Source of the DNA: an uncultured Acetatifactor sp.
GTDB lineage: Bacteria; Bacillota; Clostridia; Lachnospirales; Lachnospiraceae
NCBI GenBank assembly: GCA_910586485.1
Contig: CAJUIA010000006.1
Span: 62,001 to 126,000, forward strand
Direction of reading: 5' to 3'
Length of the DNA: 64,000 nt
Part shown: in pieces, positions 51,136-61,348 of the stretch
How the letters are laid out: the number at the start of each line of letters is the position of its first letter
How positions within the stretch are numbered: position 1 is the first letter of the stretch
Position numbers and translations under genes: made by a program
Notes under the pieces: generated by a model
The model's database searches: none
What the model saw: only the letters and a program-made list of their open reading frames with translations
Told to the model about the DNA's origin: nothing

Positions 51136-51792
51136 ATGAATATTGGAGAAGTGATCAAGCGCTGTCGTCTGAAACGGGATTTCACTCAGGCGGAGCTTGC
51201 TGAAAAACTGAATGTTACGCCCCAGGCGGTTTCGAGATGGGAGATGGGAGTTTCTTATCCGGACATCGCCATGATACCTAAAATTTGCAGTGCTTTATTT
51301 GTGACGGCAGACGATCTGCTTGGGATCGGCCCTTTTGGCAGCTCCGGCAGTGACTTGAACTGGGATAAGAACGATATTGCCGACATATTGAATCAAAGCC
51401 AGGCAGACAGTATTTTTGATTACGTTCCCTCTGCCGCACAGGGAGAAAGCAAAAGGGTTCTGATCACGGACGATTCGGATTTTATGCGGATGATGGTGGA
51501 GGATATTCTGACCAAGCAGGGCCATAGGGTCCTGCAGGCGGGAAACGGCAGGGAATGCCTGAAGATACTGGGCGGAGAGGCAGTGGACGTGTGTGTGCTG
51601 GATATTGGGATGCCGGAGATGAACGGTATCGAGACCCTGAAAAAAATAAGGGAGGACTATCCCGGATTAAGGGTGGTCATGCTTTCCGCATTGTCCGCCA
51701 AAGCAAATGTGGAGCTGGCGCTGCAGCTTGGTGCGGATGCCTTTGTGGTAAAGCCCTTCCAGGCGGATACGCTGGTAGAGCGAATCGGATAA
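51136..51792 (+). CDS. HTH (Cro/CI) fused to a response-receiver domain
   Basis: A 218-residue protein with inverted order compared with usual regulators: an XRE helix-turn-helix first (5-62: TQAELAEKLNVTPQAVSRWE), a linker, then a CheY-like receiver (107-216) with the acidic pair Asp112/Asp113 in LITDDSDF, the phosphate acceptor Asp156 in CVLDIGMPEMNG and Lys in VVKPF. All receiver residues are present, so phosphorylation is likely. No kinase is nearby, which makes it an orphan. GGAGG lies 7 nt before the ATG. Confidence 0.88.
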   Translation: MNIGEVIKRCRLKRDFTQAELAEKLNVTPQAVSRWEMGVSYPDIAMIPKICSALFVTADDLLGIGPFGSSGSDLNWDKNDIADILNQSQADSIFDYVPSAAQGESKRVLITDDSDFMRMMVEDILTKQGHRVLQAGNGRECLKILGGEAVDVCVLDIGMPEMNGIETLKKIREDYPGLRVVMLSALSAKANVELALQLGADAFVVKPFQADTLVERIG

Positions 51793-51887
51793 AGGCCGGG
51801 TGAAAATGGAGAGTACAAAGCGCCTGCCTGCATAAGGCAGGTGCTGCAGAAAATTACAGAGAATTACAGGAAAGAGAAGGAAAAATC

Positions 51888-52118
51888 ATGAGTAAGTACA
51901 GTATTTTATGGGAGTTTGTGCAGCGAGACGGCAGGGAATCCTTTCAGCTGACCTTTGCGGAAATACAAAATATTGCGGGAATACCGATTGACCATTCCTT
52001 TCTGAAATATAAAAAAGAGCTTATGGAATACGGCTATCAGGTGGAGAAAATATCCATGAAGGAGCAGACGGTGACTTTCAGAAGACAGGGCGGCAACAGC
52101 TCAGACACTTCAACCTGA
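51888..52118 (+). CDS. Small conserved-looking protein, function unknown
   Basis: A 76-residue protein: YSILWEFVQRDGRESFQLTF, then EIQNIAGIPIDHSFLKYKKE, then YGYQVEKISMKEQTV. The LTFAEIQNIAGIPI core recalls DUF7662-type small proteins, an unverified impression. AAGGAAAAATC lies before the ATG. The 3' end forms the left arm of the 17-bp inverted repeat. Confidence 0.6.
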   Translation: MSKYSILWEFVQRDGRESFQLTFAEIQNIAGIPIDHSFLKYKKELMEYGYQVEKISMKEQTVTFRRQGGNSSDTST

Positions 52119-52170
52119 CGGCGGCCGGCTGTCTCCTGTTACTCGGTAAGTGGGTGTCTGAGCTGTTGCC
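52092..52170. repeat. 17-bp perfect inverted repeat
   Basis: GGCAACAGCTCAGACAC (52092-52108) and its exact complement (52154-52170) enclose 45 bp. The left arm lies inside the small gene. No T-run follows. It may be a terminator-like structure or a relic of a mobile element end. Confidence 0.75.
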
Positions 52171-52294
52171 AGCCGGGAAGGGCAAAATGATGCCTGAGAG
52201 TATTAGCAGGGGTGTTTTTTAGAAATAAATAACAAAAACGAAATGTCTGAATTGTATAATATAGACAATTTTAAAAACAAAAGAAAGGTTTTTG

Positions 52295-52323
52295 TTGACA
52301 AATTAGACTACGCGAAATATTAT
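52295..52323 (+). promoter_or_regulatory. Promoter of the carbohydrate ABC operon
   Basis: TTGACA (52295-52300), 17 bp, TATTAT (52318-52323). The expected start is near 52330, with a 235-nt leader containing both operator-like palindromes. A second, weaker possibility is TTGACA at 52506-52511 with TCGTAA 17 bp on. Confidence 0.75.
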
Positions 52324-52349
52324 ATAATTGTAGTTGAGGTGAGCATTAC

Positions 52350-52361
52350 AAAAACGTTTTT
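52350..52361. promoter_or_regulatory. LacI-type operator candidate, ABC operon site 1
   Basis: AAAAACGTTTTT, a 12-bp perfect palindrome about 20 bp downstream of the predicted transcription start, a roadblock position. Confidence 0.6.
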
Positions 52362-52487
52362 CTTGTGGAAGCTAGAGGGTAAAAAGTGTAATCACAATCA
52401 GCGCTTTATACATAAGATTTTGAAGCTGCCGAAGGATAAAGCCTCAGAAGAGAGCAGAGTCCGAGACAGCTGAAATTCAAGGGAAGA

Positions 52488-52497
52488 AAAACGTTTT
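52488..52497. promoter_or_regulatory. LacI-type operator candidate, ABC operon site 2
   Basis: AAAACGTTTT in the same 15-base context as in the lacI promoter at 44162-44176. The 138-bp distance from site 1 would permit looping. Confidence 0.6.
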
Positions 52498-52564
52498 GGT
52501 AAATTTTGACACAAATCTAAAACCCGTGTCGTAAGCTCAATCAAAAAAGAAACGGAGGAAAATT

Positions 52565-54364
52565 ATGAAAGCGAAGAAAGTATTGGGACTGCTTCTTTCT
52601 GTTGCCATGGTAGCCGGGCTGATGACCGGATGCGGTAATGACGACAGCGGTAATTCTTCAAATGGGGGGGGTAATTCCCAGAGCAGCGAGCAGACAAACA
52701 ACGGTGGAAATTCGGGCGGTGATAATGCCAATGCCGGAGATTCCAATGTCGGAGATTCCAATGCCGGAGATTCCAATGCCGGAGACTCCAACGGCGGCGG
52801 TGAGACTGCTGACACCAAGCCCTTTTATCTTACCCTGGACCCGGAAGCTTCTGGAAGCATTGACGTAATGTGCTGGTCCGGTGACAGCGTGTATTACAGC
52901 GACTTAGGTCATATGACCATCGCGGACGCGGATCTGACATCCAAGAATGTGGCTATGATATACGCCATGGCGAAAAAATTCAATGAGCTCTATCCGAATC
53001 TGAAAATCAATCTGTATGCAAAGACTGACGACCCGGACAGCAACGATACCTCTTGGGATCAGGAGCTGGAGAACTTTAAGGCAGAGCATGGAAAGTATCC
53101 TGATATTTATGCTTCTACCATGCTGCCTGATGATACGGCCAAGGGTATGGTGGCAGACCTGTCCGTCTATGCAGACGATCCCTTGTATCAGTCCTTTAAT
53201 ACATCCCTGATGGCTCAGATGAACTACTATGGCTTCCAGGCAGGCCTGCCTCAGTTTATGCAGCCCTGGGGAGTGTTTGTGAACAAGGAGCTGGCTGAGG
53301 ATAATAATATTGATGTTCCCGGACCTGACTGGACCATCGAGGATTACACGGATTTTGTTACCTCCGCCAATAACACCAGCTTCTGGGGACTGGTTTACGG
53401 CAGTGCTACCCAGTTTATCCAGACCGGTACAGATACGGTGGTGAAGGCTATGAACGAAGGCACCGAGGTGAATATGGCTTCCGATCAGGTAATGAGCCTG
53501 TTGGATTACATCCCTCAGTGGTCCGAGTATGAAATCTTTACCAAGAACGGACAGGGCGCAGTTGACTCGGCAATTATGGATGACGGCTGGTGGTGGAGCT
53601 ACAGATTCTTCTGCCGTAATTACTGCCTGACATCCGCAGGGGATCCCTGGATGATGACAGACTCCGCAATGGGTCAGAATGCAGACGGCACATGGCCTAC
53701 CAATGCGGTGGAATCCGGCGATTGGGATATTTATCCCAGACCGGCAACGGATTACAGAGGAAATACCGTGGGTATCGTAATTGACCCCATGGCGATCCAC
53801 AATTATGCGATGGATGACGGCGATCCTGCTTGGAGTGATGCAGAGAAGGCACAGCTGGATCTGGCTTATGCTTTCGGCTCCTACTGGTGCGGTGCTACCG
53901 AGGCGATGCAGGCGAGAGCGGATCAGCAGTGGAACAATGCAGGCGTTATGCAGAGCTGCTTAAACGATTCCTTCCCTCTGGTGACGGGAGATGAATTTGA
54001 CGCGCAGATGCAGATCTGGTATTCAACTGTGAACCATGCCCGTTACGGCGATGCGGAGAAGATGCCCGGCTTCCAGTATGTTGTACAGCTTTGGGAGGAA
54101 GGCCAGATTTGGGATGTATCCGATAAGTGCTATCCTTGGTACGTGTATGAGGACGGCACCAGGAAGGAGTGCATCTACGAGTGGCTGAACCTGACCAATG
54201 AAGAGGTGGTAGGCGTTCCGGTGACCAATGCCAGCTGGCTTGACACGGTAAAGGCAAATCTGCCTGAATGGAACAAGAAGATGAACGACAGGCTGACAGA
54301 GGCACAGAATTCCCTGAAGAACGGCCTGAAGACGTACTACGGATTTACCGATGCGGATTTTTAA
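52565..54364 (+). CDS. Extracellular carbohydrate-binding lipoprotein of an ABC importer
   Basis: A 599-residue solute-binding protein with signal and lipobox LMTGCG (Cys23). A Gly/Asn/Ser-rich spacer (24-80) includes four GDSN units from a 15-bp DNA repeat. The binding domain contains FNELYPNLKINLY, KYPDIYASTML and the Trp/Tyr-rich pocket region DDGWWWSYRFF, typical of sugar binders of the MalE or UgpB class. The ribosome site GGAGG is close to the ATG. It is first in a long operon with permeases encoded from 57472. A terminator-like hairpin after it would make it the most abundant product. Confidence 0.9.
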   Translation: MKAKKVLGLLLSVAMVAGLMTGCGNDDSGNSSNGGGNSQSSEQTNNGGNSGGDNANAGDSNVGDSNAGDSNAGDSNGGGETADTKPFYLTLDPEASGSIDVMCWSGDSVYYSDLGHMTIADADLTSKNVAMIYAMAKKFNELYPNLKINLYAKTDDPDSNDTSWDQELENFKAEHGKYPDIYASTMLPDDTAKGMVADLSVYADDPLYQSFNTSLMAQMNYYGFQAGLPQFMQPWGVFVNKELAEDNNIDVPGPDWTIEDYTDFVTSANNTSFWGLVYGSATQFIQTGTDTVVKAMNEGTEVNMASDQVMSLLDYIPQWSEYEIFTKNGQGAVDSAIMDDGWWWSYRFFCRNYCLTSAGDPWMMTDSAMGQNADGTWPTNAVESGDWDIYPRPATDYRGNTVGIVIDPMAIHNYAMDDGDPAWSDAEKAQLDLAYAFGSYWCGATEAMQARADQQWNNAGVMQSCLNDSFPLVTGDEFDAQMQIWYSTVNHARYGDAEKMPGFQYVVQLWEEGQIWDVSDKCYPWYVYEDGTRKECIYEWLNLTNEEVVGVPVTNASWLDTVKANLPEWNKKMNDRLTEAQNSLKNGLKTYYGFTDADF

Positions 54365-54394
54365 ACTGATTTGACAGAATTTAGGTAGAAAGGC

Positions 54395-54447
54395 AGGGCT
54401 TATTATTGGAGGCACAAAGTGTTTTGAGATAATAAGCCCTCTTTTTA
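54395..54447 (+). terminator. Partial terminator inside the ABC operon
   Basis: AGGGCTTATTAT (54395-54406) pairs with ATAATAAGCCCT (54429-54440), followed by CTTTTTAT. It lies between the binding-protein gene and the rest, as expected for reducing expression of downstream genes. Confidence 0.85.
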
Positions 54448-54463
54448 TAAGAGGAGCACGCTC

Positions 54464-57400
54464 ATGAAGTCGAAGAAGACCGGGATTTTAAAAAAAGGAA
54501 TCATTACTGCTGCGGCTGTGGCAGCATGTGCTGCGGGGGTTTATTTGATCTTCAATCTGAATCATGCCGAATATGTGGAGGATGTGAGTCCGGAAGAATT
54601 GAAGGAGGCCTATGAGCTTTTGGCGGGCTCCCTTGTCTCTTCGGATTATACTTATACGGATTACCTGAAATATCTGGATGTGGGATATGGAGAGGGAAAT
54701 TATTCTGCTTCTCCAAATCAGGGAGAGGCAGCAAGCTTTGAAGCGCAGGGGGAACTGCCTGCCTATGAGGGGAGCGCAGTAGTTCTTAACTATGAGCAGA
54801 CGGCAGAATACAGAATAAATGTGGAAAAAAGGGGAGTGTATTATCTGGCGGTGGATTACCTGTCGGCAGGTAATTCCTACCTTGACTATACAGTGGACGT
54901 AGCGCTGAATGGGGAGGCCCAGTATCAGGAATGGAAGACGGTGGAGCTGCCTCTGTACTGGCAGGATGCGGTGGACGAATATCTGGTGGACAGATACGGG
55001 GATGAGATTGCCCCTGCCCAGGAGCGCTTGAATCAGTGGAATCATGTCTGGCTTTATAACAATACCTATTCCTCTACCCATCCCTTGTACATGACACTGG
55101 AGGCGGGGGAGAATGTGATTACCCTCACCAACCGCTCCAATGACGGTCTGGCTCTGGGGACCCTTTATGTGGAAGCGCCTGTGGAGGAATGTCCTTCTTA
55201 TGAGGAATATTTTGCGAGGTATACAGATGTTGACGTGGCCAAAAAGGGAGCAATCATCCCCATCGGCGCCACGGATTACACCGTGAAGAACTCGGCAGAG
55301 ATCATTTATCAGTCTACGGCAAATCCGGCCATGACGCCTTATGACGCAGAATATAAAAAGCTGAATACTCTTTCCTGGACGAAGCCGGGGAATGAGATTA
55401 CCTATGAGTTCGGGGTGCAGACGGAAGGGCTTTATCAGCTTGGATTCCATTATATGAACGATAAGGAAGAATTCAATTCCTATGAGAGTATTGCCATAGA
55501 TGGTGTGGTGCCCTTTCAAGAGCTGCAGTGCTATGCCTTCCCTTACAGTGACGGCGGCTGGGTAAATGAAGTGCTTTCCGACGAAAAGGGAAATCCATAT
55601 TATATTTATCTTTCTGAGGGCCTTCATACCCTGACCATAAAGACAGAGATGGAACCGGTGACGGAGGCCTGGCGTTACGGACAGCTGATTGCGGAGCATG
55701 TGACCCAGTTTTCACTGGACATTAAGAAGATTTCCGGGCAGGATGCAGACAAGTACAGGACCTGGAAAATGACCCAGTACATACCGGAGATTCCGGAGTA
55801 TCTGGACGCGTACATGACGCTGATTCAGCATATCCGCTATCTGCTGCAGCACGAATCCGAGTACGGCATCAACGGCGCGCTGCTTTCTTACCTGGATAAG
55901 GCAGAGGTGTTTATTGAGGATATGGCGGAATATCCCGACGAGATTGCGCTTTATACCACCAGTCTTACCGGGGCGGACAATTCAGTGCTGGTGGCGGTGA
56001 GTAAATTTACTTCCTCCATCATGAACGTAAAATTTTCCCTGGACATGATTTATGCCTTCGGGGAGGATAAAATGCCTGCGCCCAAGCCCGGCATTTTTAA
56101 GAGCATTGGCAACGGATTTGCCACCGTATATTATTCCTTTACCTCCGATAAATATAAAACAAATTCAGAGGATGAGGGAGAACTGAATATCTGGGTTTCC
56201 AGGGCGCTGACACATGTGGATCTGCTGCAAAAGCTGGCGGACACGGAATTTACGCCAAAGACGGGCATTAAGGTCAAGATTTCGGTGATGCCGGATGCAA
56301 ACAAGCTGACCCTGGCGTCCGCAGCGGATCAGACGCCGGATATTGCTTTGGGATTGATTTCCCATATGCCTTTTGACCTGGCCTGTCGTAATGCCCTTTA
56401 TGATCTGACGCAGTTTGAGGATTTCTGGGAGACGGCAAACCGCTTTGTGGCGGGGGCCATGGTGCCTTATACCTATAACGAGGGGGTTTATGCCATCCCG
56501 GAGACGCTGGATTTTGATGCGGTGATTTACCGCACGGACATTTTTGAAAATCTGGGGCTGGAGGTGCCGGGCACGTGGGATGAGCTGATCGAGCTGCTTC
56601 CCAGCCTGCAGCGTTACGGCATGAACTTTTACCACAATATTTCCTCCGGTGTAGGTTATAAATGGTTTTACCAGACCACGCCGCTGGTGTTCCAGAACGG
56701 CGGCAGCCTTTATCTGGAGGACGGCACGGCTACGGCCATTGACTCCCCGGACTCCGTAAAGGGCTTAAAACAGCTGGGTGACTTGTTCGTGGCGTACTCT
56801 CTGGACACCCAGGTGCAGGAGTTTTTCAATTCCTTCCGCTATTCCGTGCTTCCCATCGGCATTGTGGATTCCAACAATTATGTGCTGATCAAGAACGGCG
56901 CTACGGAGTTGGAAGGACAGTGGGCACTGGCTCCCTATCTGGGCACGGTGAAGGAGGATGGCAGCATCGACCGCAGCTTTATTGCCAACGGTACGGGGGG
57001 AGTGATCTTTGCGGACACGCAGATGCCGGAAGAAGCTTGGGAGTTTATGAAGTGGTGGACGGATACGGAAACCCAGGTGGAATATACGTACACCCTGCGG
57101 TCCACCTACGGGGACACCTACTTCTGGCTGCCCTCCAATGTGGAGGCCTTAGAGCAGGCGCCCATCGACCAGGAGGATAAGCAGGTCATTCTGGACATGG
57201 TGAAGTGGCTGAAGGATGTGCCCAGAACGCCGGGACAGTACCTGCTGGAGCGTTCCATCTCAGACATCTGGAATACCATGGTGTTTGACGGTACTTCCGC
57301 CCAGGTGGCAGCGGACGAGAAGGTCATTGCCATCAATCGTGAAATCAGGAAAAAGATGCAGGAGCTTGGCTTCTACGACGATGAAGGAAATATGATAAAG

Positions 57401-57469
57401 AGCTATATTATCAGAGACGCGGACTGGATACAGGAGCAGATGGACAAAGCGAAAAAGGGGGGTGAGTAA
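54464..57469 (+). CDS. Large fusion: jelly-roll domains plus solute-binding domain
   Basis: A 1001-residue protein anchored by an N-terminal span (11-30). Residues about 60-240 and 260-430 look like two beta-sandwich carbohydrate-binding domains ([40 protein letters not shown], each a sugar-binding-module-like strand pattern). A helical linker follows, then from about 575 a full solute-binding domain ([81 protein letters not shown]). The second binding domain is thus tethered to glycan-binding modules, so it may hold polymer at the membrane. The permeases follow 2 bp after its stop. Confidence 0.85.
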   Translation: MKSKKTGILKKGIITAAAVAACAAGVYLIFNLNHAEYVEDVSPEELKEAYELLAGSLVSSDYTYTDYLKYLDVGYGEGNYSASPNQGEAASFEAQGELPAYEGSAVVLNYEQTAEYRINVEKRGVYYLAVDYLSAGNSYLDYTVDVALNGEAQYQEWKTVELPLYWQDAVDEYLVDRYGDEIAPAQERLNQWNHVWLYNNTYSSTHPLYMTLEAGENVITLTNRSNDGLALGTLYVEAPVEECPSYEEYFARYTDVDVAKKGAIIPIGATDYTVKNSAEIIYQSTANPAMTPYDAEYKKLNTLSWTKPGNEITYEFGVQTEGLYQLGFHYMNDKEEFNSYESIAIDGVVPFQELQCYAFPYSDGGWVNEVLSDEKGNPYYIYLSEGLHTLTIKTEMEPVTEAWRYGQLIAEHVTQFSLDIKKISGQDADKYRTWKMTQYIPEIPEYLDAYMTLIQHIRYLLQHESEYGINGALLSYLDKAEVFIEDMAEYPDEIALYTTSLTGADNSVLVAVSKFTSSIMNVKFSLDMIYAFGEDKMPAPKPGIFKSIGNGFATVYYSFTSDKYKTNSEDEGELNIWVSRALTHVDLLQKLADTEFTPKTGIKVKISVMPDANKLTLASAADQTPDIALGLISHMPFDLACRNALYDLTQFEDFWETANRFVAGAMVPYTYNEGVYAIPETLDFDAVIYRTDIFENLGLEVPGTWDELIELLPSLQRYGMNFYHNISSGVGYKWFYQTTPLVFQNGGSLYLEDGTATAIDSPDSVKGLKQLGDLFVAYSLDTQVQEFFNSFRYSVLPIGIVDSNNYVLIKNGATELEGQWALAPYLGTVKEDGSIDRSFIANGTGGVIFADTQMPEEAWEFMKWWTDTETQVEYTYTLRSTYGDTYFWLPSNVEALEQAPIDQEDKQVILDMVKWLKDVPRTPGQYLLERSISDIWNTMVFDGTSAQVAADEKVIAINREIRKKMQELGFYDDEGNMIKSYIIRDADWIQEQMDKAKKGGE

Positions 57470-57471
57470 GC

Positions 57472-58383
57472 ATGCGGCAAAAGAAGCGGCAAAGGGGATT
57501 CAGCAAAAAGGACGGCAGAGCATATCTGCTCCTGCTGCCTTATATCCTTTTGTTTTCCACATTTATATTAGTACCGGTGCTGATCGCGGTGTATCTTTCC
57601 TTTACTTATTTCGACGTGATCAACAAGCCTGATTTCACGGGGCTGTTAAACTATATTACCCTGTTTACCCAGGATGAGGTGTTCTTAAAGTACGTACTGC
57701 CCAACACCTTCCTGTATGCTTTGATCGTGGGGCCGGGGGGCTATGTGTTGTCCTTCCTTTTAGCCTGGATGCTGGCTCAGATTCAGCCCATTCCCCGGAC
57801 GGTGCTGGCCCTGTGTATCTATACGCCTTCCATGCTGGGCCAGGTGTTTATCGGCGTGATCTGGAAGACGATCTTTTCCGGAGATCAGTCGGGCTGGGTG
57901 AACAGCCTGCTATTACAGTGGGGACTGATCGACACACCCATCCAGTTTTTGCTGACCAAGGATTATTTCATGCTGATCATGATCGTGGTTTCTCTGTGGT
58001 CGGCCATGGGGATCGGCTTCCTGGCCATGATTTCAGGTATTTTAAACATTGACCAGGAGCTGTATGAAGCGGCTTATGTGGACGGCCTGAAAAACCGTTT
58101 TCAGGAGATTATTTATATCACCGTTCCCTCCATGAAGCCGCAGATGCTTTTCGGAGCGGTAATGGCGATCGTGAATGCCTTCAATATGGGCTGGATCGGC
58201 GTTACCTTAAGCGGAGCCAATCCTACGCCGGAATACTCCGGACAGCTGATTACCAACCACATTGACGATTACGGCTTTATCCGCTATGAGATGGGATATG
58301 CCGCCGCAATTTCCGTGATCCTGCTGCTGATCGTATATGCCTTTAATGTGGTGGCGCACAGGCTGTTTGGTGAGAAAGACTAA
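57472..58383 (+). CDS. Carbohydrate ABC permease (MalF/UgpA type)
   Basis: A 303-residue, six-span permease of the sugar-import class. The coupling (EAA) loop is [20 protein letters not shown] near residue 198. The basic start is followed by [20 protein letters not shown], typical of MalF-type subunits. It begins 2 bp after the fusion-protein gene (GGGGGG site) and 14 bp before the second permease. The ATPase is not encoded in this window and is probably a shared MsmK-type subunit. Confidence 0.93.
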   Translation: MRQKKRQRGFSKKDGRAYLLLLPYILLFSTFILVPVLIAVYLSFTYFDVINKPDFTGLLNYITLFTQDEVFLKYVLPNTFLYALIVGPGGYVLSFLLAWMLAQIQPIPRTVLALCIYTPSMLGQVFIGVIWKTIFSGDQSGWVNSLLLQWGLIDTPIQFLLTKDYFMLIMIVVSLWSAMGIGFLAMISGILNIDQELYEAAYVDGLKNRFQEIIYITVPSMKPQMLFGAVMAIVNAFNMGWIGVTLSGANPTPEYSGQLITNHIDDYGFIRYEMGYAAAISVILLLIVYAFNVVAHRLFGEKD

Positions 58384-58397
58384 AGGGGGGAGCAAAA

Positions 58398-59291
58398 ATG
58401 AGTAAGAAAAAGAAACAAAAACGCGGCAACTTCCAGGGCTCCCGCATCAATCCCAGACATTTTTCCAGGGGACAGCTTAAGTTTTACATCATTCTTGTGC
58501 CCCTGTCCCTGTTCATGATTCTGCCGGTGATTATGCTGATTAACCGGGCATTTATGCCCCTGGGCGAGCTGTTTGCTTTCCCGCCCCACATTATTGCCCG
58601 CAACCCTACCATGAACAACTTTAAGAGTCTGTTTGCCCTTTCCAGTACCACCGGGGTTCCCATGCTGCGCTACCTGCTGAACTCGGTGATCGTAACGGTG
58701 TTGACGGTGCTTCTTAATCTGGTGATTACCATCCTGGGGGCTTACACCTTCGCCAAGAAGAATTTCAAGGGCAAGGCGGTTTTATTTGAGATTAATCAGC
58801 TGGCGCTGATGTTTGTGCCTACGGCGGTGGCTATTTCCAGATACCTGGTGATCGTAAAGCTGAATCTGACGGATACCTGGCTGGTGCATGTGCTTCCGCT
58901 GGCGGCCATGCCTGTGGGTCTGTTCCTGGTGAAGCAGTTTACGGATCAGATTCCGGACGCACTGATTGAGGCGGCGGTTATGGACGGTGCAAAGGAGCTG
59001 ACGATCATACGCAAGATTATCGTGCCCTTGATCCGGCCGGCGCTTGCCACCTCCGTTGTGCTGACCTTCCAGCAGGTCTGGATGGCAGTGGAGGCCTCCA
59101 ATAATTACGTGAACAATGATACCATGCGAACGCTGGCATATTACCTGAACTCCCTGTCCACCAACAATACGGTAGCGGCGGCGGGTATGACGGCGGCAGC
59201 ATCCGTGCTTTTGTTCCTGCCGAATCTGCTGATCTTTATCTGTATGCAGTCTCAGGTCATGAATACCATGAGCCATTCCGGCATCAAGTAG
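58398..59291 (+). CDS. Carbohydrate ABC permease (MalG/UgpE type)
   Basis: A 297-residue, six-span permease with the EAA loop EAAVMDGAKELTIIRKIIVP. It opens as MalG-type subunits do (FYIILVPLSLFMILPVIMLI, NRAFMPLGELFAFPP). With the previous gene it forms the heterodimeric channel. GGGGGGAG lies before the ATG. Confidence 0.93.
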   Translation: MSKKKKQKRGNFQGSRINPRHFSRGQLKFYIILVPLSLFMILPVIMLINRAFMPLGELFAFPPHIIARNPTMNNFKSLFALSSTTGVPMLRYLLNSVIVTVLTVLLNLVITILGAYTFAKKNFKGKAVLFEINQLALMFVPTAVAISRYLVIVKLNLTDTWLVHVLPLAAMPVGLFLVKQFTDQIPDALIEAAVMDGAKELTIIRKIIVPLIRPALATSVVLTFQQVWMAVEASNNYVNNDTMRTLAYYLNSLSTNNTVAAAGMTAAASVLLFLPNLLIFICMQSQVMNTMSHSGIK

Positions 59292-59305
59292 GAGGGAGGA
59301 TAGCG

Positions 59306-61348
59306 ATGAAAACACATGGAAAAATGAGGCGGGTCCTGCTTCTTTCAGCCGTTATCTGCCTGATGCTGCAGCTTCCCATGCAGGTAAGTGCAAATCAGGC
59401 CACATCCTACACCTATGCGGCGGATGAAAACGGCTACTGGGTGCGGACCCAGGATGCTTACCTGCCGGATAAGACGGTGACGGAGCTGGGGCTTTCCGCT
59501 CCCGAGGACCTGTTTATCGACGAGAATAATATGCTTTATATCGCGGATACCGGCAACCGTCGTATCGTGAAATACGACATTGTCAGGGGAGAAGTGACCG
59601 CAGAGCTGGTAAGCGATGAATTTACGGCGCCCAGAGGCGTTTATGTGACGGAGGACGGGGATATTTATGTAGCGGACTCCGGTACCAAGGCAGTGCTGAT
59701 ATTCGATGCAGACTTTGAGCTTAAGGGAAAGCTGGGAAGGCCGGACGCGCCTATCTTTGCGGATACTAACTATGAGCCCAAGCGCGTGGCAGTGGACGGC
59801 GGCGGAAACGTATACCTGATCGGCGAGGGTGTTTACAACGGCGTGATTCAGCTGGCAAAGACGGGCGAGTTTCTGGGTTACTTTGCGGTCAATGATGCGG
59901 ATCTGACCTTTGCCCAAAGGCTGCAGCAGATGATCTTCACCAGGGCCCAGCTGGCAAACCTGGTGGACATTAATCCTACGGTGTTTACCAACGTGTTTGT
60001 AGACCGCAGCGGCATTGTGTACACAGCCACCAGCGGGACCCATAGAAACGGGATGAAGAAGCACAGCACCAACGGCGGCAACATGTTCAAGTCCAACGTG
60101 TGGTCTTATGATACCCTGACGGATCTGTATGTGGACGACAGCGGCCTGATCTATACCTGTTCATCAGAAGGATATATCAATATTTATTCCAAGAACGGGG
60201 AAGAGATTTTCAGCTTTGGCTCCTATGTGACAACTGTTGATATTTCCGGACTGTTTACCGCTCTTCCTTCCATCGCGGTGGACAGGGATGGAAATATCTG
60301 GGCAGTGGACGGCAGCAAGGGGTATCTCCAATCCTTTAAGCCCACGGAGTATGCGCAGACAGTCTACACGGCCATGGACCTCTATGAAGAAGGCCGCTAC
60401 GACGAAGCCATGGAAAAGTGGAATCAGGTGCTGAAATTAAACCAGATGTCCATCCTGGCACACAACGGTGTGGGTAAGGCTTATCTGCATGCTGAAGAAT
60501 ATGAGGCTTCTCTGGAGCATTTCAAGGTGGCGAACAATAAGGATTTTTATTCCCAGAGCTTCTGGGAGGTGAGAAATAAGTGGCTGCAGAAGTGGCTGGG
60601 GCCCATCCTGATTGTGGTGAGTGTCCTGCTTGTTTTAAAGAAGCTGATAGGTATCATTGACGGGAAACGGGGCGGACATATTGCAGCAGCAAGGAAGCAG
60701 GCGGGAGAGAAGGTAAAAAATCTGCCGGTGCTGAAGGATATTATTTATGCTTTAAAGACGCCCAGACATCCCATGGACAATTATTATGAAATCCGTAAGT
60801 ACAGGCAGGGCTCCGTGCTTTCAGCCACAGTGATTTATGCGTTGTTTTTCCTGGATTTTATGGCCTTTAAGACCTTAAAGGGCTTTATCTATCAAAATGT
60901 GAAGGTGGAGGATATGGACATCGGCTCCATCGTGCTGGGCTTCTTTATCCTGCTGGGCTTGTTTATCATCTGTAACTACCTGGTGACCAGCATCAACGAC
61001 GGCGACGGCACCTTTAAGCAGATCTACATGATTCCCGCTTACGGGCTGATGCCGGCCATGATTTCACTTTTGATCGTGACAGTGGTCTCCTATGTGCTGA
61101 CCTATAATGAAGCGTTCCTGTTGACCATCGTGCTGATCATCGGCATCACCTGGAGCGTGATTACCATCTTCCTGGGGCTGCAGACGGTACACGATTATAC
61201 CTTTGGGGAGACTGTGAAAAGTATCCTCCTGACGGTGGTGTTCATGGTCATCGTGGCGGTGATCGGAATCATTATCTCCATTATGTGGGATAGCCTGTAT
61301 TCCTTCCTCGCCTCAGTGGGAAAGGAGATGATTCAGAATGTCTTATAA
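59306..61348 (+). CDS. NHL-propeller, TPR and Yip1-like membrane protein
   Basis: A 680-residue protein with a signal peptide (1-30). An NHL-type propeller (about 45-350) has repeats such as NMLYIADTGNRRIVKYD and GDIYVADSGTKAVLIFD. Two TPR-like helical repeats (355-420: YEEGRYDEAMEKWNQVLKLN) and a span (about 433-450) precede a Yip1-like part with five further spans (505-680). It may sense or scaffold the importer from outside and inside. Such proteins occur in carbohydrate operons of this kind next to DUF5696 genes, from memory only. It overlaps the next gene by 11 bp. Confidence 0.8.
   Translation: MKTHGKMRRVLLLSAVICLMLQLPMQVSANQATSYTYAADENGYWVRTQDAYLPDKTVTELGLSAPEDLFIDENNMLYIADTGNRRIVKYDIVRGEVTAELVSDEFTAPRGVYVTEDGDIYVADSGTKAVLIFDADFELKGKLGRPDAPIFADTNYEPKRVAVDGGGNVYLIGEGVYNGVIQLAKTGEFLGYFAVNDADLTFAQRLQQMIFTRAQLANLVDINPTVFTNVFVDRSGIVYTATSGTHRNGMKKHSTNGGNMFKSNVWSYDTLTDLYVDDSGLIYTCSSEGYINIYSKNGEEIFSFGSYVTTVDISGLFTALPSIAVDRDGNIWAVDGSKGYLQSFKPTEYAQTVYTAMDLYEEGRYDEAMEKWNQVLKLNQMSILAHNGVGKAYLHAEEYEASLEHFKVANNKDFYSQSFWEVRNKWLQKWLGPILIVVSVLLVLKKLIGIIDGKRGGHIAAARKQAGEKVKNLPVLKDIIYALKTPRHPMDNYYEIRKYRQGSVLSATVIYALFFLDFMAFKTLKGFIYQNVKVEDMDIGSIVLGFFILLGLFIICNYLVTSINDGDGTFKQIYMIPAYGLMPAMISLLIVTVVSYVLTYNEAFLLTIVLIIGITWSVITIFLGLQTVHDYTFGETVKSILLTVVFMVIVAVIGIIISIMWDSLYSFLASVGKEMIQNVL

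Noticed and set aside
52243..52473. 76-codon frame in the leader of the carbohydrate operon
   Set aside because: It covers the promoter and an operator palindrome, has no ribosome site and no recognisable pattern.
52537..52818. Minus-strand frame rich in LESPALESP repeats
   Set aside because: It is the reverse reading of the GDSN repeat in the binding-protein spacer.
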